Part shown: positions 35,974-50,100 of the stretch, one piece after another
Numbering within the stretch: the first letter of the stretch is position 1
Layout of the letters: the number at the start of each line of letters is the position of its first letter
Assembly: GCA_020086605.1 (NCBI GenBank)
Contig: JACBWW010000015.1
Span: 13,860,419-13,924,418, forward strand
Origin: Lanius collurio
Taxonomy: Eukaryota > Chordata > Aves > Passeriformes > Laniidae
DNA length: 64,000 bases
Direction of reading: 5' to 3'
Notes under the pieces: model-generated
Seen by the model: the letters and a program-made list of their open reading frames with translations, nothing else
Database searches by the model: none
What the model was told of the DNA's origin: nothing
Made by a program: the position numbers and the translations under genes

Positions 35974-38900
35974 TGGTCTCCCTAGTTGTCAAGATTTAAG
36001 AGAGAGAGCTGTCTCACAAAGCTGGCAATAAGCTAGGTGCAACATGTCTTTTTTTCAGAGCAGAACTAACTCAGACAACTGCTATTCAGGCTGATGAAGA
36101 TGGTGGTTGACTAGCTTCATGTTTCTGCCTCACCAGTCAGATCTGTTATTTCAAGGTTCTTTTCAGTGCTGTCAGATCCAAAATGGTGATTAACATTTGG
36201 ATGTACCAATGATCTTTTGCCTACACTTGGGGAATACAAAAGAATGCTCCGTTTAATTGCAGTAAGTTCTTTCAGAAGGAATGTAAGAAGTCAAAGTTCT
36301 TCGCTCATGTATTTCTCAACAAAAATCAAGATGGACACTTTTGGAGACCTTAATGTGGACTGTTTTCCTTTTTCCCTCTGTGAGGACCAGTGCAATGGTA
36401 GGACTGCATTTTCAGTTCTTCCAGCACAACACCAGTTGATTCTCTGTGGGAGTTGTCATGTTTCTTATCCATTAAAGCAGACCCCTTAATAGCTCCTATC
36501 ACAGCCAGGCAAGCTTTAAAAGTTCAGAGTGTCTCTTATGAGACTTGGTATTATACATCTAATTCAGACAAGTATGTCTTGCAATCACTATTGCATTGTT
36601 TCCAAAGAAAATACAAGAATTATCCTTTCCTCTCTGCCGCATCAAAGCCCAGCTCATAGGAGAGCTAAATCTCCTGGCAAGAAAGTTGTGGTAAGATTTG
36701 CTATTCAGCTCTGCAACAGCCAGTGTGCAAAAGCTGACTAAATACCGTTGGATTGGCTGTCAACATTTAGCTGTGCATTCTTGACAGACTTTTTCTTTTT
36801 GATCTGTTCCCTCTACAAGGGAAACTGCAAAGCCTGTATACAATCTTTACGATGCTTTTGGTTATTGAAGCTCAATGAGTGTTTCTTTTTTCTATAGTAA
36901 GTAGGAAGAACTACTCTTGTCACCATCTGTTGACAGTAGGATGAGTAAAAAAGGATTTTCTTTTGAGTAACAAGTTTTCAGATATGGTCTCATTGTAAAA
37001 AGAGGGTTCATCCAAAATACATTGAGCAATCAATATTAAAAGTTTAATTCTGTTTTGTCTGAAGATATTATCTGTGGTATGAAAAATAAGTGGGAGAATT
37101 TTAGCCTGCAAGTTAGGATAGAGTTAACCTTGACTGCAGAAACAGTCACATGGTGGGAGTTCCAGAGAGCAGGACAAATGTGTTTGTGATGCTGGGTCTG
37201 GTTTGCCTGTAGTTTCCATCTTCCATCTGGCATTGATAGCATCACCTAAGGTAGGGAGATAGAAGCAGGACCACCCCAGTCGGCTCTGGCTGTTTTTAAC
37301 ATCGATATTGGACAGACCTCAGAGTTGGGAGGCATGAGCTTTGGCCTGTAAAGGGGAGAAGCTTTGAGGCCAAAACAGAGATTTTGCAGCTTCTTTTCCC
37401 AAAAGGGAGATCTTTTCCCCTGTTTGAGTTTAGGCAGAGTTGAAACTACAGGGGAGAACTCAGTCTGCTGTCTTCTGTCCCACTTGTAATGGTGATGCAT
37501 GATGTTGGCCACAGATTTGTTTCTTGGTGAGAGCCACTAAATTTTTAAAAATCTTCATTCTCTCGAAGTGTTTTCAAGATCTGAAGCTGTATTTTAAGAG
37601 CAAAAACACCTTTTTAATAAAAAAATGAAGTTATAATAATGACTTTCTGGTTGGCAAATAACTGATTTACATCAAGCCCCAACTTAAAACATAGTACTTG
37701 GAGCACCATGAATAAAAAATTCTATTCTTTCTTATCCCATGTGTAGGAGGAATACATCACAATTGCAGATACAATGAAGCAGTGGATTTTGACATTTTAT
37801 TAAAGTTTGGACATGTAATCACTCTTGGTGTTCTGTTCAAAGGAGCCTCAGCAGAAACCAGCGTAAAATTACCATGCACTGATAATGGAGAGAAGCACCA
37901 AACTTCAGATTTACACTCTCATTACTTGTTCCATCACATTCTCAGTTCTTTGTTGTGTTGTCTTTATGGCTTCTGATGTTCTGAGAGTAAGGTTTCCATT
38001 CATTTTTTGAACTCTAAAGGGACATAAATTATAATGGCTGAATTCCAATATGACACGGGTTAACAAAAATATGGAAGTTCTTTACTCTCAACTCTCAAAA
38101 GCAAAGCTGATATATTTTCCCACTGTTTTCTTTTGATTTCTTTTCCAAACATATAAGAAAAGTTGACTCTGACAGTTGAGGTAGATGTTGAGTTGTATTT
38201 CCCTGTGGTAAAGTTCCTGTATAGTTCTTTAAATACTAGCATCAAATTCTGGACTCTGATTATAAACAAAGTCACTTTCTTTTGTAAAGTTACCTTTGTA
38301 ATTAGTATCATGAGGATTTTACTTATTAATATTTGTATAACTTGCCTTTTTCAAACATCTTGGCACAAGAAACAGCTAAAATGGAAGGAAAAATGTTTAT
38401 GAGGAGAGAGAAACTTTCAAGAGAAGTCTACCATGTTTAAAGAAAAACATGGTTTTACTGATAAAAGAATTGTTAAATAAATCCAATAGGTTCAGGTAAA
38501 TAATAACTTTTCACCTCTTGCAACTGCTGCAACAAACAAAAATAGTTTAGTATTATGACTTTGCTAAAATAGGTGGGAAAGAAATTGCCTGGTCTGTTTA
38601 TTTACCAGTGAGCAGAAAAAAGGAAAAAAAAAAATGTATTCAAACAGAAGTTTAAAAAAGACACAGAGAAAAAGAGAAGGTTGTAAGCTCTTTGTACTGT
38701 CTTTGACTTTGTACGTTTTGCATATTTGAGCTTTCCCTCCCAGGATTTTTTCGTATTGCAGATTTCTGTGCATGACTGGATTTCTTAAAGACCTTGCAGA
38801 TACAGCCTTTAAAGGCGTCCTTCAGGTCAGTTAGCAAATAGTTTCAACTTCTGTAAACAGATTAGGCTTTGTCGAAGTTTTTTGGTTTTTGAGGTTTTTT

Positions 38901-41900
38901 TGGGGGGAGGGGGCAGTATTGTCTTCTGTGATGGCTTGTACTCTTACAGGGAAATCACATGGGTGATGACTATGCTTTCATGACAGCACACAGAGGTCTT
39001 CTGGTTAGACAAAAAAGTGAGCATGGTTGCTTCTGCCAGAGTACTTTTCACAGAAGTGATGATCTCTTGTGTAGTAGCTTTGTAACCATAAAGTCCCATG
39101 GCTTGGAAAGTTCTAATTTTACCTGCTATTTCTCCACTAACCAAACCCTTCACTTGGTTACAGCTCAGGTGGGCAAAGAGCACTTTTGTTGGCAAGGAGT
39201 TCAGTCTTAGCAAGAAGCTGTAGCAACTTAAGACACAGCTGTTTCTGGGTGTTCTGCTCCCATGGCACAACTGGTAGAAGGAATATGCTAGCGATCCACA
39301 GCCACATGTCTGCAAAATCCAGGAGTTTAGTTTACACCACTGCAGTCACTGATAAACACGTGTTGAATTCTTACAGATTGTTTGCCTAGGCAAGCTTAGA
39401 TAAACAACCCCTCTGTTTAAGGGAAATGCCCTCTTAAATCTGATGGCAGTGTTGTTTGTCTGAATGAAATATTTTAAATAGTAAGGCTCTGCCAGCCTGG
39501 CTTGTTTGATTGGAGTGGATTAGGTTGGGCTGTTTGTACAAGAGGTGATTTGCAGGTGGGTGCAGGGGGCTGCAGAGGAAAGGATGATGACGGACAACAG
39601 GCAAAGCCTGCTTCCCCGTGGGGCACTGTGGACACTGCTTCCACTGGTGCAGCAGAAACAAGTGTCAGCCTGGAGGGTAGTCACAGTCCTAGGGAGGGTC
39701 TGTTGTCATCAGTACAGCAGGAGCAAGGGCTCTGTTATAAAATTGTCTTGTGAATTGGTGGGGCAGTATGAGGTCTGTGGAAAGTGGTGAAAAAAAATGT
39801 GTGATTTGAAGATACTGTAGATGTTTCATCAGTGGGTTTGGAGAACATACCTCAATAATATAAGTCAGTTGGTTTTGAAGTTGAAACTTATGTGAGTACA
39901 AATGCATGTTATGAATAATGCCTGAGCAGAATGATTTCACTGGGAGACCATCCATCTGGTGAAACCAAAACCACCTCCGAAATACATCAATAAAATTTAC
40001 TAGAGTTTGTTTCTCTGATCTATCATTTTATGCCTGCAGAATAAAAGTGCAGTTTCATTTAGTTGTCCTGACTGATAGTAAGAGAATCATTGTGGAGTGG
40101 GTTTCAGAGCATGTTATCAAGGGTTTCTGAAAAGTTTATTCTTTATCTGCTAGTAGTATTAAACCTCTTGCTGCTGTTTCTCACTGCTTCTCCAACCTGT
40201 CTCATACACAGGCAAGCAGGGGGGCCATGAAACTAAGCCTTCACTTCGATCAGCTGCTGTTAGCTGTGTGCAAGCTGACCCCATATATATTTACTAACAT
40301 GTAATTCTTAGCAGAACTTAGACCTCTGGCATATCTATCCTCTGGTTAGGTTACTAGTTTTCCCTTCACAGGGCTAAGATATTGCACTAAGTCACGTGTA
40401 GCAACACTAGAAACAGAACTCATGACTCCTTTTAAAAAAGAAAAAGATAAATTAAGGATTATTAATTCAATTAACTTGTCTTTTGAACTGAATAATGGAA
40501 ATGTGTTTTAGCAATGCTGTTTGTGTATCTGTCTATTGAAAACACTTATGGAACAGATGACTTGGCATGTCCCATCTCACAATAGGGGATTTTAGTGTGT
40601 ATATGTGTGAATGAGCTGGGACTGCCAGTACAGGAGAAGCTCCCGTAACTGCAACAGTGGATAGCAAACACAACTGAATTTCATGACAGTTATCTTGATA
40701 TTGGAATAAGTCATTTGCCTCTAGAATTTCTCAAAGAAAGCCGCTCTGAAGTCAGGTATGCCACTCTTCACAAGTATTGGATTTGGGAGGTTTTAATGGT
40801 TAAAGCAGCAGTAATATGGGATTATAAAATATTGGGCCAAATCCTGGCAGTACCATGAGGCCCCAGTGAATTCAGATCACTTATCCTACTGACAGGGAAT
40901 CTTATGTATTTTGGCTTCTGTGATTCTGACCATTTGGTACTGTGAACATGTCATCTTCCAGCTCAGCTAAGTTGGCTGGATAAACTGCCACCCTTTGGGC
41001 TACTTGCAGGTATTTGTCATGCATCCTGCCAGCAGACTTCTTCTGTTTCAGATCTGCCTCTTAAGCTGCTCATGTCATCACTTCTTAGCCTGTTTAGGGG
41101 GAAAAACGTGCATTTATTGCCAAAGATCTACTACTATATATAGTTATATAAGCCAATTTATCTCACTGACTGAAATCTGTTAAGGAGGGGAGAGTAATCT
41201 CTTCTGCTCTATCTCTCAGCTATATCCAGCAGAGAATATGCCCATGGTTTGCCATTTCAAGAGCTGGTTTTGACAAGTTTGTTTCAGAAAAGCTTATGAA
41301 GGGTATGCTGTCTTACAGAGAAGAGTATCTGTAGAGAGGTGTGGGCATTTGCTTCTGGAGCAGATGGGCCTCTGATCTAGAATTGTTCTTGATGTAAAGC
41401 ATGTTTGGTTGTCAGTGGTCTTCACACAGATTTGACAATGGGATTTGAACAGTATCCCTCTCTTCTGAAAGCTTTATTTCCTTGTCAACTGCGGTTTTCT
41501 ACTGATGTTGTCTAAAGTCATCCTCTCTGCTCTGTATAGAGGCATTGATGTGGAGTGTTGTGCTTGCACACTGGCTTGGGTGTTCCCAGCCATGGCCCCA
41601 GAGTTTGTTTACAACCAAAACATGGGAAATGGCAACATGAAGAAGGCCTCTTGATTACTAGCCAAATTTTTAGTCTGTTTCACCTCTAGGTTAAGCCTTC
41701 AGCTTGTGAGCCCCTCACTGCATTTGGTCCCTTTGAGCTGGGGTCTTTACCACATCTCTGAGTAGTTCTTACTTTGAAAGGGCAATCATATTATGAGGAA
41801 TATTGATGTTATTTGACAAACCTTTGTTACACACATTGAGCTGTCTGTTCTCTTCCTTTTCAGCTGCAAGATCACTCCGAAAAGTGCTAACAAATTAGGA

Positions 41901-44900
41901 GCTTCTTGAAATTAGCTTAGCATGAAGAAGCAAATATACTCAATTCAGTTACTGGTTTAATGCAGATCAAGATAATATTCTCACCTCATTCCCAAAGGCC
42001 CCTAAAGGAATAGTGCAATTCCATGCTGGCATCCATACAGATAAAAGGTTGTATAACTGCAGTATTTGGGAACTACTGCAAAATACTCTTCTTTTCCCTT
42101 TCATTAAAAAACATTTGGAAGACACTAATGTTGGGGGGAGGGATGCTTAACGTCTGAGCACTGTGAAATTTTTTCTTAGTTGTCTGTTCTTCCAGAATAT
42201 TTCTGAGAACTGTGGTTTTGTTTCAGGGAAATGAAAAGTTGGAAGAACTGGTAGAAGGTTTAGAAAGACTTGTCAGTGGCATAAAATGATGAATTTGCAT
42301 TCCTGAAATTCTTATGTTGTCTGGAAGAAATTAGTTGATAATTTCTTTTAGACTGAGGTTTTGGTTGGGCAGGACCGGATTTGTTCAGATGTAGATGTCA
42401 TTGCTCAGACTTCTGTCAGAGGGTATAAGCTGGAGAGTCTAAGTGATAGTGGCCTGGCTGGATGAAACTACAGCAGCCTTTGACTCACTTGTTGACACTG
42501 TCAGCTGACTGGTTGTATGGTGGAGTCTTGCTTGGAGACCAGTTACACATTCTGTTTCATCAGGGGCTAAGTCAGGACCTCAGTAGTGAGAAGAGATAAA
42601 GGGTATATGAACCACTCTTTGTGGTCTTTTTAGGAGTCACATACCCTTGAGCACAAATTCTCCTCAAGAGCTGAAGACACTTTGATTGTTTATTTGTATA
42701 TTCATGTAGATATAAAACCAGACAAATATTAACTGCTAGTTGCAGATATAGAAAATACCCTTCCAAATAATTGAGAAGGTTGGATTTGGTATGCTGGTTG
42801 TTCTCACAGCCTTTATGACTGCTCATTAGCCTGATATCCCCATTCTCATACTTGGGCATCTGCTAAATTTTCAAGTTAAGAGTTCCACTTTCTGTTGCAA
42901 TAAAAAACATATAGTTTTTGTGGAGGTGAAAGGGGCATTATGATTGTTTTTCACACCTTTTTTTTTAATTCTGAGATGATATTTCTTTTGGTACAGCCTT
43001 CTCCTTAACCTCAGTGTACACTGCCTCTGCTTAGAAAACAGTGTTAGTATCACAGCTCTTCAAAACAGTTACCTTTTAGATTGTAATAGATGTCCCCTGG
43101 AAATTGGAAATGGGAAATGAATTGGATTCTCTGTGCCTTGGAACTGTTGACCCATGCTTTAGATCAATGCAGGCCCTGGCTGAGCCTTCCTCTTTTTTCT
43201 TTCCCACGTTTAGCCTGTAGTACTGAACAGCAAACCCAGCATACTAGTCACGTTTCCTTAGCTGCTTTCAGAGAGCCACACAAAACTGCCAGCTGTCTAC
43301 CTGCTGTAAAAGCAAAAACACACTGTTCCTAAACTAGATGCACTTAATATGGTAACGTAACCAGCTATCATGAACGGGAAAGTGAACAAATCCCAGTTAG
43401 TGTTAATGTTCTTGCTTCTCAGTATGTACACCTGCCGAGTCACATTTAACTTTCCTCTCTGATATGACAAATTAAGTACTTAACATTTTTTCCCTAGGTA
43501 TTTTGCATAAAGAAACACAAAGCATATGCAGGTTTTCTGGTTAACAGGATACTACCCTGAGAGTGCCTATTGTACTCTTTAGAACTGAGTAGCCCACACA
43601 TCTTGCCACAGATGAGGGGCTTGTCTGTCTCAGAGGAAGAGAATTTCAGAGGGCTTTTTGAAGGACTGTGCTGATAAGGAGGCTGACATGCCTATCTTAA
43701 GTTGAAAGGTACCTTTTTGTTTTAGCTCTTAGTCTGCACTACCTAAAATGCCTGAATTACAGGGAAGGTTAGTATCTTCTGCTGTCTTTTCTGTGACAGG
43801 TTGATTGCTCAGGCTAAACTTGAAGGCTGTTGGATTCCCTTAAACTAGCTGTCCACCAAACTTTCTTTGTATTAATCAGAATTAGTAAGTATTAGCATAC
43901 CTTATGTAAGGCACATGAAAAGACTGTTTCTGCGGTTGTTTTAAAAACCCCAGAGCTTTGCCATATGACTTGTGACCACACAGCATTCTCATGCTGGCTG
44001 ATTTAGGGTGAACACCTTCATTTTTTTCAGTCTTGCATACCAGAGAATGATGGTTGCTCAGAGCGATGTTGCATGCGAATCCAGAGACCACCCGCTGTTC
44101 CTAAACACAGGGAATTAAAATAATTTGTAACCAGGAGAGACTTTGGATGAGGTTTGCCAGAAATCTAGTAGGAACCAAAATAAAAGAGTCCCTAGTATGG
44201 GTCAACCAATTCAGCATTTGGAATCAGCATAGCCTAGGAGTTCCTAATCCCTCTGGTGATAGTGGTCTGCCTTCTAATTTTAGTCTCTTTCAGTTTTCTT
44301 GTAAAGCACAATAGAGCAGTGGAAAAAAAATCTGCATTTTAAAAAAGTTTTTGAAGAGCAGGCATGAGTCATACCTGTCCCTGCAGGCCGTTAAAAAGCT
44401 GCCAACAGTTAGCTGGGAAGAAGTGTATTTAAACTGTGTTCATACCAATTTAAATCACTTTATTCAAAAGCATGAATGAGGCTGTAGTATTCCATTAAGA
44501 CTGTTGTTATCAAATTTTAATGAGGAACCATATTTACACAAGCAGTAAATGAGTTCTTCCCAGAATTTTCTTTTTAATCAAATATTCCTAAACATTGTCT
44601 ATGATTTTACCAGGGACAAAAGTGAATATTTTACAATCTTGTCCCAGTGGGGAAGTTCAGCTAACAACTGGGCTGTGTTTAAATAACTGCATAGAAATTG
44701 AAATTTAGGTTCATCAGTGAATGATCTGGTCAGTGGCTCGTGGCATGTTTTGTTGAAGGTAGGTAGTAAAATGGGGATTATTCAGATCTGGACAGTTTTC
44801 AAGGCACGGGTTTGTTCTGCGTATGAAATTAGACTAAAGAGAGGAGTCCACGCGATGTGCGAAGCTTGTGTCGAAGGTTAAATTACAAGGGACCTAACTA

Positions 44901-45202
44901 ACGTTAGTCTGCACTTTGATTTTCTGCCAACTTTCTCATCAAAAAAATGAGACTTCACTAAATACCAGACTGCAGGCTGGTGCTCTCATCCTTCTCCCTC
45001 CCGCTTCCCTTTCCCACTTCCATTCAGTCTCTGCCTGTCGCATCAGCAGGCCTGTGACATGCAGCAGGGTATTTTTCCATTTCTGTGAGAAAGATTGGCA
45101 TACATAAACCAGTTTGGCACTGATTGAATATTAGAGATGGAGTATGATAATAAAAAGAAAGTGGGTAAAAAAATCCTTAGAGATTTGTCAGAACATTGCT
45201 GG

Positions 45203-45218
45203 CATTGCTTAAGCAATG
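45203..45218. repeat. perfect 16-bp palindrome with an alternative arm
   Basis: CATTGCTTAAGCAATG is self-complementary. An upstream AACATTGC (45192-45199) can also pair with GCAATGTT (45213-45220), so two competing hairpins are possible. Intronic; function unknown. Confidence 0.9.
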
Positions 45219-46762
45219 TTATAGCTAATAACAAGCTTTAGTAGTTGCTTTCAGCAAAATAAAAGGAATAGGAACTAGGACATATATTTGCAGAGGCTTT
45301 ATTACAGGATCTTAAATCCCTCTTCTCGTGCACTAATTTCAAATAATAGTTTGCAATATTCTGCATTTTTCCCTCTTAATTTTAAAATCATTTTAAAATA
45401 CTTCCCTGTACAACCAACCACATCAGTGACTTGGACTATTCCTAGACATTTTATTTTGTAGCATTTCTTTGGTAGATCAGTAATTTTAGATGGAGTACAT
45501 TTCCTTAAATAATTGGATTTGTGAAATACTGAATCTCCAAAAGTTACAAACTTTAAAACCACGGTTGCCATCTAATTTTGTGGTTGCAAGTGAATGGAAC
45601 AGCAAACCAAAAAACTTTGAAATCTTTAATTTACTCCATCCTGTCTATAAATAAAGAAATTGTAAGCTTCAAAACCCAGGAGTTTAGCTGTCTTGCTATT
45701 TAACCCACAGTGAATGGATTGGTTTAGGGAGTACATCAGTTCCATTACACTAATCTGGCAAGTTGGCAGAAGTTTTTAAATATGTGATGTCTGAGGTTAT
45801 GTAAAGGTTGCAACATGCAACATTTCCTTGAGGGTAGAAACAAGGGTTTTTGACTTGTAGTTTTTTTTAATTCAAGTAGAAATATTATTGCTTTATAAAG
45901 GGACCATAAGCTTTTATTGAACAAAATGCCTTCCCAAAAGAAGCTTAGACATAACAGTGGACAGGTATAGTCATTTTCTTTTTTTTATGCTGTAGTTCTT
46001 AGGTTTTGTACAGGTAGCACTGTTTGAAAATATCTCTGAAACACTGTGAAATGTGCCACCTGTTTCATAGTTCTCGCATTCTATGAAACATCTATGACAA
46101 AGAGCTGTGCTGGTAAAGCTAGATTCCGTGTAAAAAACCAATTATTAGCAATTGTCATCCCTCTCATCTGGATGAGGGACTAGTTACCCTAAATTATGCA
46201 GTGTTTCTTGTAGAGGCAGGCAAGTGTGCTGTGTGGTTTCTAGACTGGAAGCACCTGTTCAGGGAATAGTGTTTTTAGATGGGGCAGGTTTGCTGGCCTG
46301 CTTGCTCTGCCTGTAGCCCATTTTGACATGCAATTGCACAGCATTAGGTAAATGACAGCGGGTTAGCAAGCCTTCAAAGCATCTGGTGTGACCCCAGCAT
46401 GTCTGGCATTCCTTTCTGCTCTGCAAAGGTTTGGCATCCATCCTTCACTGCAGGAAGAATGTACTCAGGAGAAACCAGCTCACATGGCTCCCCCAGGCCT
46501 CTGGACAGGGGAGAGTTGTCATGGCAATAAATCATGAGGGTTCATGGAAGAGGAGTAAATCCCCTTCTCTGTGCTCTGCCATAGGCGTGGGTTGGGTGAG
46601 AAAAGGAAGCTGGATCAAGCAGGTATAATGTGCAATTTTTCCTTTTATAGCCACCACTGCCACTTAATGGTAGGGCAGAGTGTGTGTCACAGAAAAATGA
46701 CCATTTCCAGAGACACTCTGAGCTGCAAGGAGTCTGTATCCTACCAGGTCATACTGCTGAAG

Positions 46763-47187
46763 GGGGCTGAAGCACTTCTCCTGTGAAGACGGGCTGTGAG
46801 AGCTGGGGTTGTTCAGACTGGACATGAGAAGGCTCCAGGGAGACTTAACTGTGGCCTTTCAATTCCTCAAGAAGGCTTATAAAAAAGAGGGAGAGTCACT
46901 TTTTGTACAAGCAGTGACAGGACAACGAGGAACAGTTGTTCCCTGAAAGAGGAGAGATTTTAGGTTAGATGTTCAGAAGAAATTCTTTACCCAGGGGGTG
47001 CAGAGGCACTGGAGTAAGTTGCTCAGAGAAATTATGGATGCCCCATCCCTGGAATTGTTCAAGGCTAGGTTGGATGAGGCCCTGAGCAACCTGATCTAGT
47101 GGGTGGCACTGAAGCCCATGGTGGGGGAGGTTGGACCTAATTGATCTTGAAGGTCCCTTCCAAGCCAGGCTGATAGGATTCTGTGAC
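46763..47187 (+). mobile_element. CR1 LINE fragment, 3' end, about 425 bp
   Basis: A longer CR1 3' fragment than the one near 27.5 kb. Landmarks in consensus order are GGCTGAAGCACTTCTCCTGT, GAGCTGGGGTTGTTCAGACT, GAGAAGGCTCCAGGGAGACTT, AGTGACAGGACAACGAGGAA, ATGCCCCATCCCTGGAATTG, CCTGAGCAACCTGATCTAGT and TTGATCTTGAAGGTCCCTTC, ending GGATTCTGTGAC. It covers the end of the second ORF and the 3' UTR region of CR1, with many substitutions and no intact coding capacity. It lies in the gene-sense orientation. Open frames on the opposite strand (up to 143 codons, 46965-47396) are by-products of this element. Confidence 0.95.
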
Positions 47188-50100
47188 TCTCTGTCCTGCA
47201 GTCCAGATGTCCCCTGCCTGTATGGGAAAATGCTTGCCCTGAATTCCAGGGAGGGAGGAAACATGGTTGAGGATGGGGAAGGAAAGGACTTATAAGTTGG
47301 GACAATAAGTCTGGTTAGACTGTGATGCTGTGGAGAGGGCAGGAGGGAGGAAACTACTGGGCCAGAAGATTGATACAGAAAGAAAGCACAGGGCAAGGGA
47401 ATGGAGGACCTTGGGGATGGTGCTTACAGAGAAACAAGGAGGAGGAAAAGATGGAGACAGCCCGGGAAATCCATGCACATTCAACGGAACAATCTCCTCT
47501 CCAAAGCTGAGACTCAAGGATCCTGCACTTCTGTTACCAGCAAACTGCCCTGACACATCATGTTTCATCTTCCTCTAGTGCTTTTGCATCCTGCTGTATT
47601 CCTCACTGCTGGTTACCACAGTGGTGGGGTATCACATGGGGGGTTGGGCTCTTCCATACCACCAGCTTACTGAACAGGGAGTCAATGTGTTGCCACATGA
47701 TGGGGTGAATTCCCTTCATGCTATAAAATGGATGCCAGGATGCTATGCCTAAAACTTCGGAATGTTTACCTGTGCAAACCTGATACACATGTACAGGTGG
47801 ATAACAATGTATAATAAATCACAGCCTCAGACAGTGTTTGTTTCCACAGAATCTGTGTCTTATTTAGGATGTACCATGCACAGGGCTGTCTTGGTAAGCA
47901 GCTTTTTTGGAGTAAAAGCATCTTATTCCTGTACTTTCAAATTCATTTGAATGCTTTGTTTTGTAACCTTTATACCGCCTTTAGGTAAAACAAGTAAGAA
48001 AAGAGATTTGACATTTTTAATAGTTTTTTCTTTATATTCTTCCTAAATCCTTCTGGTTTAATCTGTAATTCCAGGAATTCTTCTGTCTGTAGCCTAAAGA
48101 CTCACCACTAACCCCATATCATTCTCATGTACCACAAAGGATGACAGAAACTATTTTGTAAATAAATTTGTATAGATTATGCCAGATAAACAAGGACTTC
48201 TCTTGGCAATTAAAATTAAACTATCTCTAAAAAAAAAAAAAAAAAGAAAGAGAAACTTAACAGAAAACAGCAGTAGATAGCAGTCCTCTATTTGTATTCA
48301 GTGCAAAGGACAGACATTTTTGGTAAGCCTTCCAAGTCCAAACACACATTTCTTTTTCTGTACAAAGGTGATTTGTCAACCTGCTTATATTTGAGTGAAA
48401 ACATTTTGAACACTGGTGTCCAAAAGGCAGAAATGCACACTTCTCCAATTTGGAAACATTCTTGTCAATATAAACAAAACAACTCAGCTCTCTTGTGGAA
48501 ATACTGAAAAAAGGAACAGATCCCTATTAATATATTTTTTTTTATTGTGTGTGTCATCTGTTGATCAGCAAGAAGGGCTTGTGCTTTGTGTGCCTAAGAA
48601 TGGTCTCTAGTGCATGGTTTTCTAACTTTATGGACTATTGTCACATGCAGAATCTATGAAATTACTATAATAGGAATATAAGGTAAAATTATTTAACAAG
48701 GAGTCCAGGCAGGGACTGCTATGTTCATATTGTGCCAGCTGAACACCCTGTGCCCAGGTGGTCTCTGGCTGCTGGTGTGGTGTGTCAGGATATCTGGGAG
48801 AAGAGTGGGCCATGGCAGGAAAGTGGATGGGATGTGTGGTTCCAGCTTCCTCCGCAGTGCAAGTGCGGGAGCCAGTGGCTTGCAGGGACTGCTCTGCGGG
48901 GCCACTTGGGGCTGTCCAGTGTGTAATAAGCAAGGTCATCTCTTCAGGAAATTTAGGAATGTCCTTTGGTCTCTGAAACAGCTACTGCTGTGGCTCGGAA
49001 GCACAGCCTGGTTCCATGTGAACTTGAGTGATTAGCACAGCTATTACTGCATCTATAAATAGAATTCATCTTACAATATATTAAGTTTAATGATATAATA
49101 AATAGATTACAGTTAACTTTAATAGGAGCACAATGAATGGAGATGCAGTTCTTATGAAGATCTGCTGCCATCAGTGAATGTTTTGCAAGATGTATTATAT
49201 GCAATACCTTCTTCCTTTGAAAAATAAATAATCTTACAACACTGTGTAAAAACAAAACTCAAAAAAGCAACTCAGTGTTCCTGTTGCACAGAAGGCAGTG
49301 AAGGATGTAAAAGTGCAGGTTGCATTATCAACCTTAACTCTGCTCCTTATGAATATGCACTCTGAAAAAAAATGTTTGTTAGATGATGATATTGCTAGTT
49401 TTTAAACAAACCACATATTTCTGTGTCGGAAACTTGCATGTGGTTATTGTCACAGGGAATTAAAAGCAACAGGAAGCTTAGCTGCACTGATATTTTGTTT
49501 AAATTTATCTTTATTCTTTACCAAGAAGAAAAATGCTTTGGGAAGAAAAATGTTCTGTTTTCATTAGTTTTATTCAGTGAAATAATATAGAGTTCTAATG
49601 AGACAAGCTTTCTGGAGTTACAACATGACATGTTTAAAGAAGATTGGAGTTATACCCCCTGCTCGTGGTTCACCTTGTTGGACTTGTTTTGTGGTAAATC
49701 TTTGAGTGTCCATTTTCATTTATCACAGACTGAAGTATATTTTTCAATGCGGATGAGTTGTTCTGTTAATAATACAGTCCTCTGGGTTGAGAGGACAAAG
49801 CCCAAACACTGCAGTTCCTTGCCTTTTCACCTAAGGCTGTAGTTCTGCAAGAGTTCAAGGTAAGGTAGCTCTTCTAGGGGCTTGGGGAGGTTAAAAAGGA
49901 GAGAGCAGGCTGTACCTCTTGCTATCCAGGCACAGACGTGTATGGCTGGTCAGTGAGGGAGATGAGGAATCTGACCTGGCTGGAAAATAGCCTAGCAAAA
50001 AGGTGACCCAAGGGCTGTGGCCACCACAGCTGACCACAGAGCCATACAACGAAGGCTGTGGTGGCACCTGAGAAGGTGATGCAAGTATAGAAATGAATGG

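Larger units (their letters stand above)
27632..46762. other. FBXW7 intron, middle part between the two CR1 fragments
   Basis: No exon-like sequence recognised. Contents are a TA microsatellite (30554-30569), a compound trinucleotide repeat (35918-35973), a candidate regulatory stretch around 32760-33110, E-boxes CACGTG at 33066, 39357 and 40393, a CpG cluster at 44807-44903 and a 16-bp palindrome at 45203-45218. Longer open frames such as 30487-30864 (-) and 38944-39315 (-) show no familiar protein features and are treated as chance. Confidence 0.85.

Noticed and set aside
38944..39315. 123-codon open frame on the - strand
   Set aside because: No familiar motif or evident splice-site context in an AT-rich intron; treated as chance.
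46965..47396. 143-codon open frame on the - strand
   Set aside because: It runs antisense over the CR1 3' fragment and its flank. It has no protein-family features and is explained by the repeat.
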